DNA from: Xylocopa sonorina
Lineage: Eukaryota; Arthropoda; Insecta; Hymenoptera; Apidae
Length of the DNA: 64,000 nucleotides
Assembly: GCF_050948175.1 (NCBI RefSeq)
Contig: NW_027490387.1
Location: 62,001 to 126,000, forward strand
Direction: 5' to 3'
Made by a program: the position numbers and the translations under genes. Position 1 is the stretch's first letter; every line of letters starts with the position of its first letter. The notes beneath the pieces were generated by a model. It did not search any database. It saw only the letters and a list, made by a program, of their open reading frames with translations, and had not been told where the DNA came from. This document shows positions 29,410-43,190 of this stretch, piece by piece.

Positions 29410-30440
29410 CTCTATTGCTACGATACCTGGACATCTGCAGACGCTATTTCCTATCAGGGAAGTGTGGCATTTACATTCATTTGAAGTGTAGACGAGAAAT
29501 ACATGACACTTCGCAAATCATGTTATATCTTACCATGAAACATAGAAATGAGATGCGATATCGCGTTTTAAGAAGCATTGGAACTCTATTGCTACGATAC
29601 GTAGACATCTGCAAACGCTATTTCCTTGCAAGGAAGTGTCGCATTTACATTCATTTGAATCGTAGACGAGGAATGCATAACACTTCGCAAATCATATTAT
29701 ATCTTACCATGAAACATAGAAATGAGATGCGAAATCGCGTTTTAAGAAGCATTATAAATCTATTGCTACGATACATAGACATCTGCAAACGCTATTTCCT
29801 TGCAAGGAAGTGTCGCATTTACATTCATTTGAAGTGTAGACGAGGAATACATGACACTTCGCAAATCATATTATATCTTACCATGAAACATAGAAGTGAG
29901 ATGCGATATCGCGTTTTAAGAAGCATTGGAAATCTATTGCTACGATACGTAGACAACTGCAAACGCTATTTCCTTGCAAGGTAGTGTCGCATTTACATTC
30001 ATTTGAAGTGTAGACGAGGAATACATGACACTTCGCAAATCAAGTTATATCTTACCATGAAATATAGAAATGAGATGCGATATCGCGTTTTAAGAATCAT
30101 AAGAACTCTATTGCTACGATACCTGGACATCTGCAGACGCTATTTCCTATCAGGGAAGTGTGGCATTTACATTCATTTGAAGTGTAGACGAGAAATACAT
30201 GACACTTCGCAAATCATATTATATCTTACCATGAAACATAGAAATGAGATGCGATATCGCGTTTTAAGAAGCATTGGAACTCTATTGCTACGATACGTAG
30301 ACATCTGCAAACGCTATTTCCTTGCAAGGAAGTGTCGCATTTACATTCATTTGAATCGTAGACGAGGAATGCATAACACTTCGCAAATCATATTATATCT
30401 TACCATGAAACATAGAAATGAGATGCGAAGTCGCGTTTTA
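29410..30440 (+). repeat. Block duplicated from 25,060-26,090 at 25-monomer spacing
   Basis: Markers CAAATCATGTTATATC, CATTATAAATCTATTG and GTAGACAACTGC followed by GCAAGGTAGTG occur near 25,167, 25,402 and 25,603, and again 4350 bp (25 x 174) later. This spacing differs from the 21-monomer register of the neighbouring copies. Confidence 0.75.
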
Positions 30441-31759
30441 AGAAGCATTAGAGATCTATTGCTACGATACATAGACATCTGCAAACGCTATTTCCATGCA
30501 AGGAAGTGTCGCATTTACATTCATTTGAAGTGTAGACGAGGAATACATGACACTTCGCAAATCATATTATATCTTACCATGAAACATAGAAGTGAGATGC
30601 GATATCGCGTTTTAAGAAGCATTGGAAATCTATTGCTACGATACGTAGACAACTGCAAACGCCATTTCCTTGCAAGGTAGTGTCTCATTTACATTCATTT
30701 GAAGTGTAGACGAGGAATACATAACACTTCGCAAATCATATTATACCTTACCAGGAAACATAGAAATGTGATGCGATATCGCGTTTTAATATTCATAAGA
30801 ACTCTATTGCTACGACACGTAGACATCTACAAACGCTATTTCCTTGCATGGAAGTGTCGCATTTACATTCATTTGAAGTATAGACGGGGAATACATAACA
30901 CTTCGCAAATCATATTATATCTTACCATGAAATATAGAAATGAGATGCGATATCGCGTTTTAAGAAGCATTAGAACTCTATTGCTACGGTAGGTAGACGT
31001 TTGCAAACGCTATTTCCTTGCAAGGAAGTGTCGCATTTGCATTCATTTGAAGTGTAGACGAGGAATACATGACACTTCGCAAATCATATTATATCTTACC
31101 ATGAAACATAGTAATGAGATGCGATATAGCGTTTTAAGAATCATAAGAACTCTATTGCTACAATACGTAGACATCTGCAAACGCTATTTCCTTACAAGGA
31201 AGTGTCGCATTTACATTCATTTGAATCGTAGACGAGGAATGCACAACACTTCGCAAATCATATTATATCTTACCATGAAACATAGAAATGAGATGCGATA
31301 TCGCGTTTTAAGAAGCATTAGAACACTATTGCTACGATAGATAGACATTCGCAAACGCTATTTCCTTGCAAGGAAGTGTCGCATTTACATTCATTTGAAG
31401 TGTAGACGAGGTATACATGACACTTCGCAATTCATATTATATCTTACCATGAAACATAGGAATGAGATGCGATATCGCGTTTTAAGAATCATAAGAACTC
31501 TATTGCTACGATACGTAGACATCTGCAAACGCTATTTCCTGCAAGGAAGTGTCGCATATACATTCATTTGAAGTGTGGACGAGGAATACATGACACTTCG
31601 CAAATCATATTATATCTTACCATGAAACATAGAAACGAGATGCGATATCGCGTTTTAAGAAGCATTAGAACACTATTGCTAAGATAGATTGACATTCGCA
31701 AACGCTATTTCCTTGCAACGAAGTGTCGCATTAACATTCATTTGAAGCGTAGACGAGGA

Positions 31760-32855
31760 ATACATAACACTTCGCAAATCATATTATACCTTACCATGAA
31801 ACATAGAAATGAGATGCGATATCGCGTTTTAAGAATCATAAGAACTCTATTGCTACGATACGTAGACATCTGCAAACGCTATTTCCTTGCAAGGAAGTGT
31901 CTCATTTACATTCATTTGAAGTGTAGACGAGGAATACATAACACTTCGCAAATCATATTATATCTTACCATGAAATATAGAAATGAGATGCGATATCGCG
32001 TTTTAAGAAGCATTAGAACTCTATTACTGCGGTAGGTAGACGTTTGCAAACGCTATTTCCTTGCAAGGAAGTGTCGCATTTACATTCATTTGAAGTGTAG
32101 ACGAGGAATACATGACACTTCGCAAATCATATTATATCGTACCATGAAACATAGAAATGAGTTGCGATATCGCGTTTTAAAAATCATAAGAACTCTATTG
32201 CTACGATACGTAGACATCTGCAAACGCTATTTCCTTGCAAGGAAGTGTCGCATTTACATTCATTTGAAGTGTAGACGAGGAATACATAACACTTCGCAAA
32301 TCATATTATACCTTACCATGAAACATAGAAATGAGATGCGATATCGCGTTTTAAGAATCATAAGAACTCTATTGCTACGATACGTAGCCATCTGCAAACG
32401 CTATTTCCTTGCAAGGAAGTGTCTCATTTACATTCATTTGAAGTGTAGACGAGGAATACATAACACTTCGCAAATCATATTATATCTTACCATGAAATAT
32501 AGAAATGAGATGCGATATCGCGTTTTAAGAAGCATTAGAACTCTATTACTGCGGTAGGTAGACGTTTGCAAACGCTATTTCCTTGCAAGGAAGTGTCGCA
32601 TTTACATTCATTTGAAGTGTAGACGAGGAATACATGACACTTCGCAAATCATATTATATCGTACCATGAAACATAGAAATGAGTTGCGATATCGCGTTTT
32701 AAAAATCATAAGAACTCTATTGCTACGATACGTAGACATCTGCAAACGCTATTTCCTTGCAAGGAAGTGTCGCATTTACATTCATTTGAAGTGTAGACGA
32801 GGAATACATAACACTTCGCAAATCATATTATACCTTACCATGAAACATAGAAATG
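31760..32855 (+). repeat. Three-monomer higher-order repeat (522 bp), about two copies
   Basis: The monomers with GTGTCTCATTTAC, TACTGCGGTAGG and GAGTTGCGATATCGCG occur in the same order twice, exactly 522 bp (3 x 174) apart, for example GTGTCTCATT at about 31,898 and 32,420. The match ends near 32,855, where the TTTTAATATTC monomer replaces the expected one. This is the shortest higher-order unit seen in the window. Confidence 0.82.
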
Positions 32856-35047
32856 TGATGCGATATCGCGTTTTAATATTCATAAGAACTCTATTGCTAC
32901 GATACGTAGACATCTACAAACGCTATTTCCTTGCATGGAAGTGTCGCATTTACATTCATTTGAAGTGTAGACGAGGAATACATGTCACTTCGCAAATCAT
33001 ATTATATCTTACCATGAATCATAGAAATGAGATGCGATATCGCGTTTTAAGAAGCATTAGAACTCTATTGCTACGGTAGGCAGACGTTTGCAAACGCTAT
33101 TTCCTTGCAAGGAAGTGTCGCATTTACATTCATTTGAAGTGTAGACGAGGAATACATGACACTTCGCAAATCATATTATATCTTACCATGAAACATAGAA
33201 ATGAGATGCGATATCGCGTTTTAAGAATCATAAGAACTCTATTGCTACGATACGTAGACATCTGCAAACGCTATTTCCTTGCAAGGAAGTGTCGCATTTA
33301 CATTCATTTGAATCGTAGACGAGGAATGCACAACACTTCGCAAATCATATTATATCTTACCATGAAACATAGAAATGAGATGCGATATCGCGTTTTAAGA
33401 AGTATTAGAACACTATTGCTACGATAGATAGACATTCGCAAACGCTACTTCCTTGCAAGGAAGTGTCGCATTTACATTCATTTGAAGTGTAGACGAGGTA
33501 TACATGACACTTCGCAATTCATATTATATCTTACCATGAAACATAGAAATGAGATGCGATATCGCGTTTTAAGAATCATAAGAACTCTATTGCTACGATA
33601 CGTAGACATCTGCAAACGCTATTTCCTTGCAAGGAAGTGTCGCATTTACATTCATTTGATTCGAAGACGAGGAATGCATGACACTTCGCAAATCATATTA
33701 TATCTTACCATGAAACATAGAAATGAGATGCGAAATCGCGTTTTAAGAAGCATTAGAAATCTATTGCTACGATACATAGACATCTGCAAACGCTATTTCC
33801 TTGCAAGGAAGTGTCGCATTTACATTTATTTGAAGTGTAGACGAGGAATACATGACACTTCGCAAATCATATTATATCTTACCATGAAACATAGAAATGA
33901 GATGCGATATCGCGTTTTAAGAAGCATTGGAAATCTATTGCTACGATACGTAGTCAACTGCAAACGCTATTTCCTAGCGAGGAAGTGTCGCATTCACATT
34001 CATTTGAAGTGTAGACGAGGAATACATAACACTTCGCAAATCATATTATATCTTACCATGACACATAGAAATGAGATGCGATATCGCGTTTTAAGAAGCA
34101 TTAGAACTCTATTGCTGCGATACCTAGACATCTGCAGACGCTAGTTCCTAGCAAGGTAGTGTCGCAGTTACATTCATTTGAAGTGTAGACGAGGAATACA
34201 TGACACTTCGCAAATCATATTATATCTTACCATGAAGCATAGAAATGAGATGCGATATCGCGTTTTAAGAATCATAAGAACTCTATTGCTACGATACGTA
34301 GACATCTGCAAACGCTATTTCCTTGCAAGGAAGTGTCGCATTTACATTCATTTGAATCGTAGACTTGGAATGCATAACACTTCGCAAATCATATTATATC
34401 TTACCATGAAACATAGAAATGAGATGCGAAATCGCGTTTTAAGAAGCATTAGAAATCTATTGCTACGATACATAGACATCTGCAAACGCTATTTCCTTGC
34501 AAGGAAGTGTCGCATTTACATTCATTTGAAGTGTAGACGAGGAATACATGACACTTCGCAAATCAAATTATATCTTACCATGAAATATACAAATGAGATG
34601 CGATATCGCGTTTTAAGAAGCATTAGAACTCTATTGCCACGATAGGTAGACGTTTGCAAACGCTATTTCCTTGCAAGGAAGTGTCGCATTTACATTCATT
34701 TGAAGTGTAGACGAGAAATACATGACACTTTGCAAATCATATTATATCTTACCATGAAACATAGAAGTGAGATGCGATATCGCGTTTTAAGAAGCATTGT
34801 AAATCTATTGCTACGATACGTAGACAACTGCAAACGCTATTTCCTTGCAAGGAAGTGTCGCATTTACATTCATTTGAAGTGTAGACGAGGAATACATAAC
34901 ACTTCGCAAATCATATTATATCTTACCATGAAACATAGAAATGAGATGCGATATCGCGTTTTAAGAATCATAAGAACTCTATTGCTACGATACGTAGACA
35001 TCTGCAAACGCTAATACCTTGCAAGGAAGTGTCGCATTTACATTCAT

Positions 35048-36385
35048 TTGAAGTGTAGACGAGGAATACATAACACTTCGCAAATCATATTATACCTTAC
35101 CATGAAACATAGAAATGAGATGCGATATCGCGTTTTAAGAATCAGAAGAACTCTATTGCTACGATACGTAGACATCTGCAAACGCTATTTCCTTGCAAGG
35201 AAGTGTCGCATTTACATTCATATGAAGTGTAGACGAGGAATACATAACACTTCGCAAATCATATTATACCTTACCATGAAACATAGAATTGTGATGCGAT
35301 ATCGCGTTTTAATATTCATAAGAACTCTATTGCTACGATACGTAGACATCTACAAACGCTATTTCCTTGCATGGAAGTGTCGCATTTACATTCATTTGAA
35401 GTGTAGACGAGGAATACATAACACTTCGCAAATCATTTTATATCTTACCATGAAACATAGAAATGAGATGCGATATCGCGTTTTAAGAATCATAAGAACT
35501 CTATTGCTACGATACCTGGACATCTGCAGACGCTATTTCCTATCAGGGAAGTGTGGCATTTACATTCATTTGAAGTGTAGACGAGAAATACATGACACTT
35601 CGCAAATCATATTATATCTTACCATGAAACATAGAAATGAGATGCGATATCGCGTTTTAAGAAGCATTGGAAATCTATTGCTACGATACGTAGACAACTG
35701 CAAACGCTATTTCCTAGCGAGGAAGTGTCGCATTTACATTCATTTGATTCGAAGACGAGGAATGCATGACACTTCGCAAATCATATTATATCTTACCATG
35801 AAACATAGAAATGAGATGCGAAATCGCGTTTTAAGAAGCATTAGAAATCTATTGCTACGATACATAGACATCTGCAAACGCTATTTCCTTGCAAGGAAGT
35901 GTCGCATTTACATTTATTTGAAGTGTAGACGAGGAATACATGACACTTCGCAAATCATATTATATCTAACCATGAAACATAGAAATGAGATGCGATATCG
36001 CGTTTTAAGAAGCATTGGAAATCTATTGCTACGATACGTAGACAACTGCAAACGCTATTTCCTAGCGAGGAAGTGTCGCATTTACATTCATTTGAAGTGT
36101 AGACGAGGAATACATAACACTTCGCAAATCATATTATATCTTACCATGAAACATAGAAATGAGGTGCGATATCGCGCTTTAAGAATCGTAAGAACTCTAT
36201 TGCTACGATACGTAGACATCTGCAAACGCTATTTCCTTGCAAGGAAGTGTCGCATTTACATTCATTTGAATCGTAGACGAGGAATGCACAACACTTCGCA
36301 AATCATATTATATCTTACCATGAAACATAGAAATGAGATGCGATATCGCGTTTTAAGAAGCATTAGAACACTATTGCTACGATAG
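35048..36385 (+). other. Longest stop-free run (445 codons); judged not a gene
   Basis: Eight consecutive monomers lack the usual stop-creating variants, so the frame that is open through the 174-bp unit stays open for 1338 bp. Its translation is a 58-residue unit repeated about 7.7 times, with motifs such as CRRGIHNTSQIILYLTMKHR and LLLRYVDICKRYFLARKC and about a quarter Lys plus Arg. There is no good start context, no codon-position bias in the differences between monomers, and the run crosses subfamily junctions. It begins with TTG if alternative starts are allowed. A similar run of 329 codons lies at 16,083-17,072. I treat both as by-products of a repeat length divisible by three. Confidence 0.85.
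35433..35600 (+). repeat. Isolated region B-type monomer inside region C
   Basis: CAAATCATTTTATATC is followed in the next unit by CTGGACATCTGCAGACGC and CTATCAGGGAAGTGTGGC. This is the combination that is frequent in 14.9-30.2 kb and otherwise absent after 30.2 kb. It sits in perfect 174-bp register with its neighbours, which suggests conversion or double unequal exchange. Confidence 0.75.
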
Positions 36386-39300
36386 ATAGACATTCGCAAA
36401 CGCTATTTCCTTGCAAGGAAGTGTCGCATTTACAATCATTTGAAGTGTAGACGAGGTATACATGACACTTCGCAATTCATATTATATCTTACCATGAAAC
36501 ATAGAAATGAGATGCGATATCGCGTTTTAAGAAGCATTAGAACTCTATTGCTACGATAGGTAGACATCTGCAAACGCTATTTCCTAGCGAGGAAGTGTCG
36601 CATTCACATTCATTTGAAGTGTAGACGAGGAATACATAACACTTCGCAAATCATATTATATCTTACCATGAAACATAGAAATGAGATGCGATATCGCGTT
36701 TTAAGAAGCATTGGAAGTCTATTGCTACGATACGTAGACAACTGCAAACGCTATTTCCTAGCGAGGAAGTGTCGCATTCACGTTCATTTGAAGTGTAGAC
36801 GAGGAATACACAACACTTCGCAAATCATATTATATCTTACCATGAGACATAGAAATGAGATGCGATATCGCGTTTTAAGAAGCATTGGAACTCTATTGCT
36901 GCGATACCTAGACATCTGCAGACGCTATTTCCTAGCAAGGTAGTGTCGCATTTACATTCATTTGAAGTGTAGACGAGGAATACATGACACTTCGCAAATC
37001 ATATTATATCTTACCATGAAACATAGAAATGAGATGCGATATCGCGTTTTGAGAATCATAAGAACTCTATTGCTACGATACGTAGACATCTGCAAACGCT
37101 ATTTCCATGCAAGGAAGTGTCGCATTTACATTCATTTGAATCGTAGGCGAGGAATGCATAACACTTCGCAAATCATATTATATCTTACCATGAAACATAG
37201 AAATGAGATGCGATATCGCGTTTTAAGAAGCATTAGAACACAATTGCTACGATAGATAGACATTCGCAAACGCTATTTCCTAGCGAGGAAGTATCGCATT
37301 TACATTCATTTGAAGTGTAGACGAGGAATACATAACACTTCGCAAATCATATTATACCTTACCATGAAACATAGAAATGAGATGCGATATCGCGTTTTAA
37401 GAATCATAAGAACTCTATTGCTACGATACGTAGACATCTGCAAACGCTATTTCCTTGCAAGGAAGTGTCTCACTTACATTCATTTGAAGTGTAGACAAGG
37501 AATACATAACACTTCGCAAATCATATTATATCTTACCATGAAATATAGAAATGAGATGCGATATCGCGTTTTAAGAAGCACTAGAACTCTATTGCTACGG
37601 TAGGTAGACGTTTGCAAACGCTATTTCCTTGCAAGGAAGTGTCGCATTTACATTCATTTGAAGTGTAGACGAGGAATACATGACACTTCGCAAATCATAT
37701 CATATCTTACCATGAAACATAGAAATGAGATTGCGATATCGCGTTCTAAGAAGCATTAGAACTCTATTGCTACGATACCTAGACATCTGCAGACGCTATT
37801 GCCTAGCAAGGAAGTCTCGCATTTACATACATTTGAAGTGTAGACGAGGAATACATGACACTTCGCAAATCATATTATATCTTACCATGAAACATAGAAA
37901 TGAGATGCGATATCGCGTTTTACGAAGCATTAGAACTCTATTGCTACGATAGGCAGACGTTTGCAAACGCTATTTCCTAGCAAGGAAGTGTCGCATTTAC
38001 ATTCATTTGAAGTGTAGACGAGGAATACATAACACTTCGCAAATTATATTATATCTTACTACGAAACATAGAAATGAGATGCGATATCGCGCTTTAAGAA
38101 GCATTAGAAATCTATTGCTACGATACGTAGACATCTGCAAGCGCTATTTCCTAGCGAGGAAGTGTCGCATTCACATTCATTTGAAGTGTAGACGAGGAAT
38201 GCATAACACTTCGCAATGAATATTATATCTTATCATGAAACATAGATATGAGATGCAATATCTCGTTTTAAGAAGCATTTGAACTCTATTGCTACGATAC
38301 GTAGACATCTGCAGACGCTATTTCCTAGCAAGGAAGTGTCGTATTTATATTCATTTGAAGTGTAGACGAGGAATACATAACACTTCGCAAATCATATTAT
38401 ATCTTACCATGAAACATAGAAATGAGGTGCGATATCGCGCTTTAAGAATCATAAGAACTCTATTGCTACGATACGTAGCCATCTGCAAACGCTATTTCCT
38501 TGCAAGGAAGTGTCGCATTTACATTCATTTGAAGTGTAGACGAGGAATACATAACACTTCGCAAATCATATTATATCTTTCCATGAAACATAGAAATGAG
38601 ATGCGATATCGCGCTTTAAGAATCATAAGAACTCTATTGCTACGATACGTAGACATCTGCAAACGCTATTTCCTTGCATGGAAGTGTCGCATTTACATTC
38701 ATTTGAAGTGTTGACGAGGAATACATAACACTTCGCAGATCATATTATATCTTACCATGAAACATAGAAATGAAATGCGATATCGCGTTTTAAGAAGCAT
38801 TAGAACTCTATTGCTACGATACCTAGACATCTGCAGACGCTATTTCCTAGCAAGGTAGTGTCGCATTTACATTCATTTGAAGTGTAGACGAGGAATACAT
38901 AACACTTCGCAAATCATATTATACCTTACCATGAAACATGGAAATGAGATGCGATATCGCGTTTTAAGAACCATAAGAACCCTATTGCTACGATACGTAG
39001 ACATCTGCAAACGCTATTTCCTTGCAAGGAAGTGTCGCATTTACATTCATTTGAAGTGTAGACGAAGAATACATAACACTTCGCAAATCATATTATATCT
39101 TACCATGAAACATAGAAATGAGATGCGATATCGCGTTTTAAGAAGCATTAGAACTCTATTGCTACGACAGGTAGACATCTGCAAACGCTATTTCCTTGCA
39201 AGGAAGTGTCGCATTTACATTCATTTGCAGTGTAGACGAGGAATACATAACACTTCGCAAATCATATTATATCTTACCATGAAATATAGAAATGAGATGC

Positions 39301-40559
39301 GATATCGCGTTTTAATAAGCATTAGAACTCTATTGCTACGACAGGTAGACGTTTGCAAACGCTATTTCCTTGCAAGGAAGTGTCGCATTTACATTCATTT
39401 GAAGTGTAGACGAGGAATACATAACACTTGGCAAATCATATTATATCTTACCATGAAACATATAGATGAGATGCGATATCGCGTTTTAAGGAGCATTAGA
39501 ACTCTATTGCTACGATACCTAGACATCTGCACACGCTATTTCCTTGCAAGGAAGTGTCGCATTTACATTCATTTGAATCGTAGACGAGGATTGCATAACA
39601 CTTCGCAATGAATATTACATCTTACCATGAAACATAGATATGAGATGCAATATCTCGTTTTAAGAAGCATTTGAACTCTATTGCTTCGATACGTAGACAT
39701 ATGCAAACGCTATTTCCTTGCAAGGAAGTGTCGCATTTACATGCATTTGAAATGTAGACGAGGAATACATGGCACTTCGCAAATCATATTATATCTTACC
39801 ATGAAACATAGAAATGAGATGCGATATCGCGTTTTAAGAATCATAAGAAATCTATTGCTACGATACGTAGACATCTGCAAACGCTATTTCCATGCAAGGA
39901 AGTGTCGCATTTACATTCATTTGAAGTGTAAACGAGGAATACATGACACTCCGCAAATCATATTATATCTTACCATGAAACATAGAAATGAGATGCGATA
40001 AAGCGTTTTAAGAAGCAGCAGAAATCCATTGCTACGATACGTAGACATCTGCAAATGCTATTTCCTTGCAAGAAAGTGTCGCATTTACATTCATTTGAAG
40101 TGTAGACGAGGAATACATGACACTCCGCAAATCATATTATATCTTACCATGAAGTATAGAAATGAGATGCGATATCGCGTTTTAATAAGCACTAGAACCC
40201 TATTGCTACGACAGGTAGACGTTTGCAAACGCTATTTCCTTGCAAGGAAGTGTCGCATTTACATTCATTTGAAGTGTAGACGAGGAATACATAACACTTC
40301 GCAAATCATATTATACCTTACCATGAAACATATAGATGAGATGCGATATCGCGTTTTAAGAATCATAAGAACTCTATTGCTACGATACGTAGACATCTGC
40401 AGATGCTATTTCCTAGCAAGGAAGTGTCGCATTTACATTCATTTGAAGTGTAGACGAGGAATTCATAACACTTCGCAAATCATATTATACCTTACCATGA
40501 AACATAGAAATGAGATGCGATATCGCGTTTTAAGAATCATTAGAAATCTATTGCTACGA

Positions 40560-40980
40560 TACGTAGACATCTGCAAACGCTATTCCCTAGCGAGGAAGTG
40601 TCGCATTTACATTTATTTGAAGTGTAGACGACGGATACATAACACTTCGCAAATCATATTATACCTTACCATGAAACATAGAAATGAGATGCGATATCGC
40701 GTTTTAAGATTCATAAGAACTCTATTGCTACGATACGTAGATATCTGCAAACGCTATTTCCTTGCAAGGAAATGTCGCATTTACATTCATTTGATGTGTA
40801 GACGAGGAATACATAACACTTCGCAAATCATATTATATCTTACCATGAAACATAGAAATGAGATGCGACATCGCGTTCTAAGAAGCATTAGAACACTACT
40901 GCTACGATAGGTAGACATTTGCAAACGCTATTTCCTTGCAAGGAAGTGTCGCATTTACATTCATTTGAAGTGTAGACGAG
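40560..40980 (+). repeat. Block duplicated within 40.5-43.4 kb
   Basis: The TATTCCCTAGCGAGG, GACGACGGATAC, TTTTAAGATTCATAAG and GCGACATCGCGTTC monomers form a block. Its right half recurs 870 bp (5 x 174) later at about 41.5-41.85 kb. The whole block recurs 14 monomers later at 42.99-43.35 kb, where it contains the deletion scar. It is therefore the best undamaged reference for that scar. Confidence 0.75.
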
Positions 40981-42954
40981 GGATACATAACACTTCGCAA
41001 ATCATATTATATCTTACCATGAAACATAGAAATGAGATGCGATATCGCGTTTTAAGGAGCATTTGAACTCTATTGCTACGATACCTAGACATCTGCAGAC
41101 GCTATTTCCTTGGAAGGATGTGTCGCATTTACATTCATTTGAATCGTAGACGAGGAATGCATAACACTTCGCAATGAATATTACATCTTCCCATGAAACA
41201 TAGAAATGAGATGCGATATCGCGCTTTAAGAAGCATTAGAAATCTATTGCTACGATACGTAGACATCTGCATTCGCTGTTTCCTAGCGAGGAAGCGTCGC
41301 ATTTACTTTCATTTGAAGTGTAGACGAGGAATACATGACACTTCGCAAATCATATTATATCTTACCATGAAACATAGAAATGAGATGCGATATCGCGTTT
41401 TAAGAATCATAAGAACTCTATTGCTACGATACGTAGACATCTGCAAACGCTATTTCCTTGCAAGCAAGTGTCGCATTTACATTCGTTTGAAGTGTAGTCG
41501 AGGAATACATGACACTTCGCAAATCATATTATATCTTACCATGAAACATAGAAATGAGATGCGATATCGCGTTTTAAGAAGCATTAGAACTCTATTGCTA
41601 CGATACGTAGACATCTGCAAACGCTATTTCCTTGCAAGGAAATGTCGCATTTACATTCATTTGATGTGTAGACGAGGAATACATAACACTTCGCAAATCA
41701 TATTATATCTTACAATGAAACATAGAAATGAGATGCGACATCGCGTTCTAAGAAGCATTAGAACACTACTGCTACGATAGGTAGACATTTGCAAACGCTA
41801 TTTCCTTGCAAGGAAGTGTCGCATTTACATTCATTTGAAGTGTAGACGAGGGATACATAACACTTCGCAAATCATATTATATCTTACCATGAAACATAGA
41901 AATGAGATGCGATATCGCGTTTTAAGAAGCATTAGAACTCTATTGCTACGATACCTAGACATCTGCAAACGCTATTTCCTTGCAGGGAAGTGTCGCATTT
42001 ACATTCATTTGAAGTGTAGACGAGGAATACATGACACTCCGCAAATCATATTATGTCTTACCATGAAACATAGAAATGAGATGCGATAAAGCGCTTTAAG
42101 AAGCAGCAGAAATCCATTGCTACGATACGTAGACATCTGCAAATGCTATTTCCTTGCAAGAAAGTGTCGCATTTACATTCATTTGATGTGTAGACGAGGT
42201 ATAAATAACACTTCGCAAATCATATTATATCTTACCATGAAACATAGGAATGAGATGCGATATCGCGTTTTAAGAACCATTAGAACTCTATTGCTACGAT
42301 ACGTAGACATCTGCAAACGCTATTTCCTTGCAAGGTAGTGTCGCATTTACATTCATTTGAATAGTAGACGAGGATTGCATAACACTTCGCAATGAATATT
42401 ACATCTTACCATGAAACATAGATATGAGATGCAATATCTCGTTTTAAGAAGCATTTGAACTCTATTGCTTCGATACGTAGACATATGCAAACGCTATTTC
42501 CTTGCAAGGAAGTGTCGCATTTACATTCATTTGATGTGTAGACGAGGAATACATAACACTTCGCAAATCATATTATATCTTACCATGAAACATAGGAATG
42601 AGATGCGATATCGCGTTTTAAGAAGCATTAGAACTCTATTGCTACGATACGTAGACATCTGCAAACGCTATTTCCTTGCAGGGAAGTGTCGCATTTACAT
42701 TCAGTTGAAGTGTAGAAGAGGAATACATGACACTTCGCAAATCATATTATATCTTACCATGAAACATAGAAATGATATGCGATATCGCGTTTTAAGAAGC
42801 ATTAGAACACTATTGCTACGATAGGTAGACATTTGCAAACGCTATTTCCTTGCAAGGAAGTGTCGCATTTACATTCATTTGAAGTGTAGACGAGGAATAC
42901 ATGACACTTCGCAAATCATATTATATCTTACCATGAAACATAGAAATGAGATGC

Positions 42955-43000
42955 TATATCGCGTTTTATCGATATATTAGATTTAAGTTAAATCTATTGC
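42955..43000 (+). repeat. Complex 10-bp insertion scar with a new hairpin
   Basis: Between GCGTTTTA and AATCTATTGC, where the sister block at 40.52-40.55 kb reads TTTTAAGAATCATTAG, this monomer has TTTTATCGATATATTAG followed by extra bases, a net gain of 10 bp. The new sequence includes AGATTTAA-G-TTAAATCT (42,979-42,995), a perfect inverted repeat with a one-base centre, and TATCGATA (42,967-42,974). Neither is present in any other monomer I saw. Such a snap-back inverted repeat is typical of template switching during repair. Confidence 0.85.
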
Positions 43001-43190
43001 TACGATACGTAGACATCTGCAAACGCTATTCCCTAGCGAGGAAGTGTCGCATTTACATTTATTTGAAGTGTAGACGACGGATACATAACACTTCGCAAAT
43101 CATATTATACCTTACCATGAAACATAGAAATGAGATGCGATATCGCGTTTTAAGATTCATAAGAACTCTATTGCTACGATACGTAGACAT

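Larger units (their letters stand above)
13691..30690 (+). repeat. Region B: EcoRI/PstI-variant subfamily with long stop-free runs
   Basis: Two diagnostic monomer types dominate. One has CGGAATTCATTTTAT (EcoRI) or CGGAAATCATTTTAT in place of CGCAAATCATATTAT. The other has CTGGACATCTGCAGACGC (PstI) followed by CTATCAGGGAAGTGTGGC. They are joined by GCGAAATCGCG, CAAATCAAGTTATATC and GAATCGTAGACGAGG types. Stop-bearing monomers are sparser here than in region A. Copies of multi-monomer blocks occur at spacings of 6, 7, 11, 13, 21 and 25 monomers. The CTATCAGGG type is absent before about 14.9 kb and, apart from one copy near 35.5 kb, after 30.2 kb. Confidence 0.82.
30691..42950 (+). repeat. Region C: mixed monomers with shorter-range duplications
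   Basis: Region A-like, B-like and D-like variants are interleaved, and no single long higher-order repeat dominates. Local markers are TTTTAATATTCATAAG (about 30,784, 32,871 and 35,309), GAATGCACAACAC followed by GAGGTATACATGAC (31.2-31.4, 33.3-33.5 and 36.3-36.5 kb), ATTTGATTCGAAGACGAGG (33,655 and 35,743) and AGCAGCAGAAATCC (first at about 40,014). From about 37.7 kb on, many monomers carry private changes, as if less recently homogenised. Confidence 0.7.

Noticed and set aside
35048..36385. 445-codon open frame, and many shorter ones in the same frame
   Set aside because: They arise because the repeat length is a multiple of three and one frame lacks stops. Stops appear repeatedly in neighbouring monomers, differences show no third-position bias by eye, and the translation is a basic 58-residue repeat matching no family I recognise.
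42967..42995. The TATCGATA and AGATTTAA-TTAAATCT sequence as a regulatory operator
   Set aside because: It occurs once, at a net 10-bp insertion beside another rearrangement scar, and has no nearby gene. A repair product is the simpler reading.
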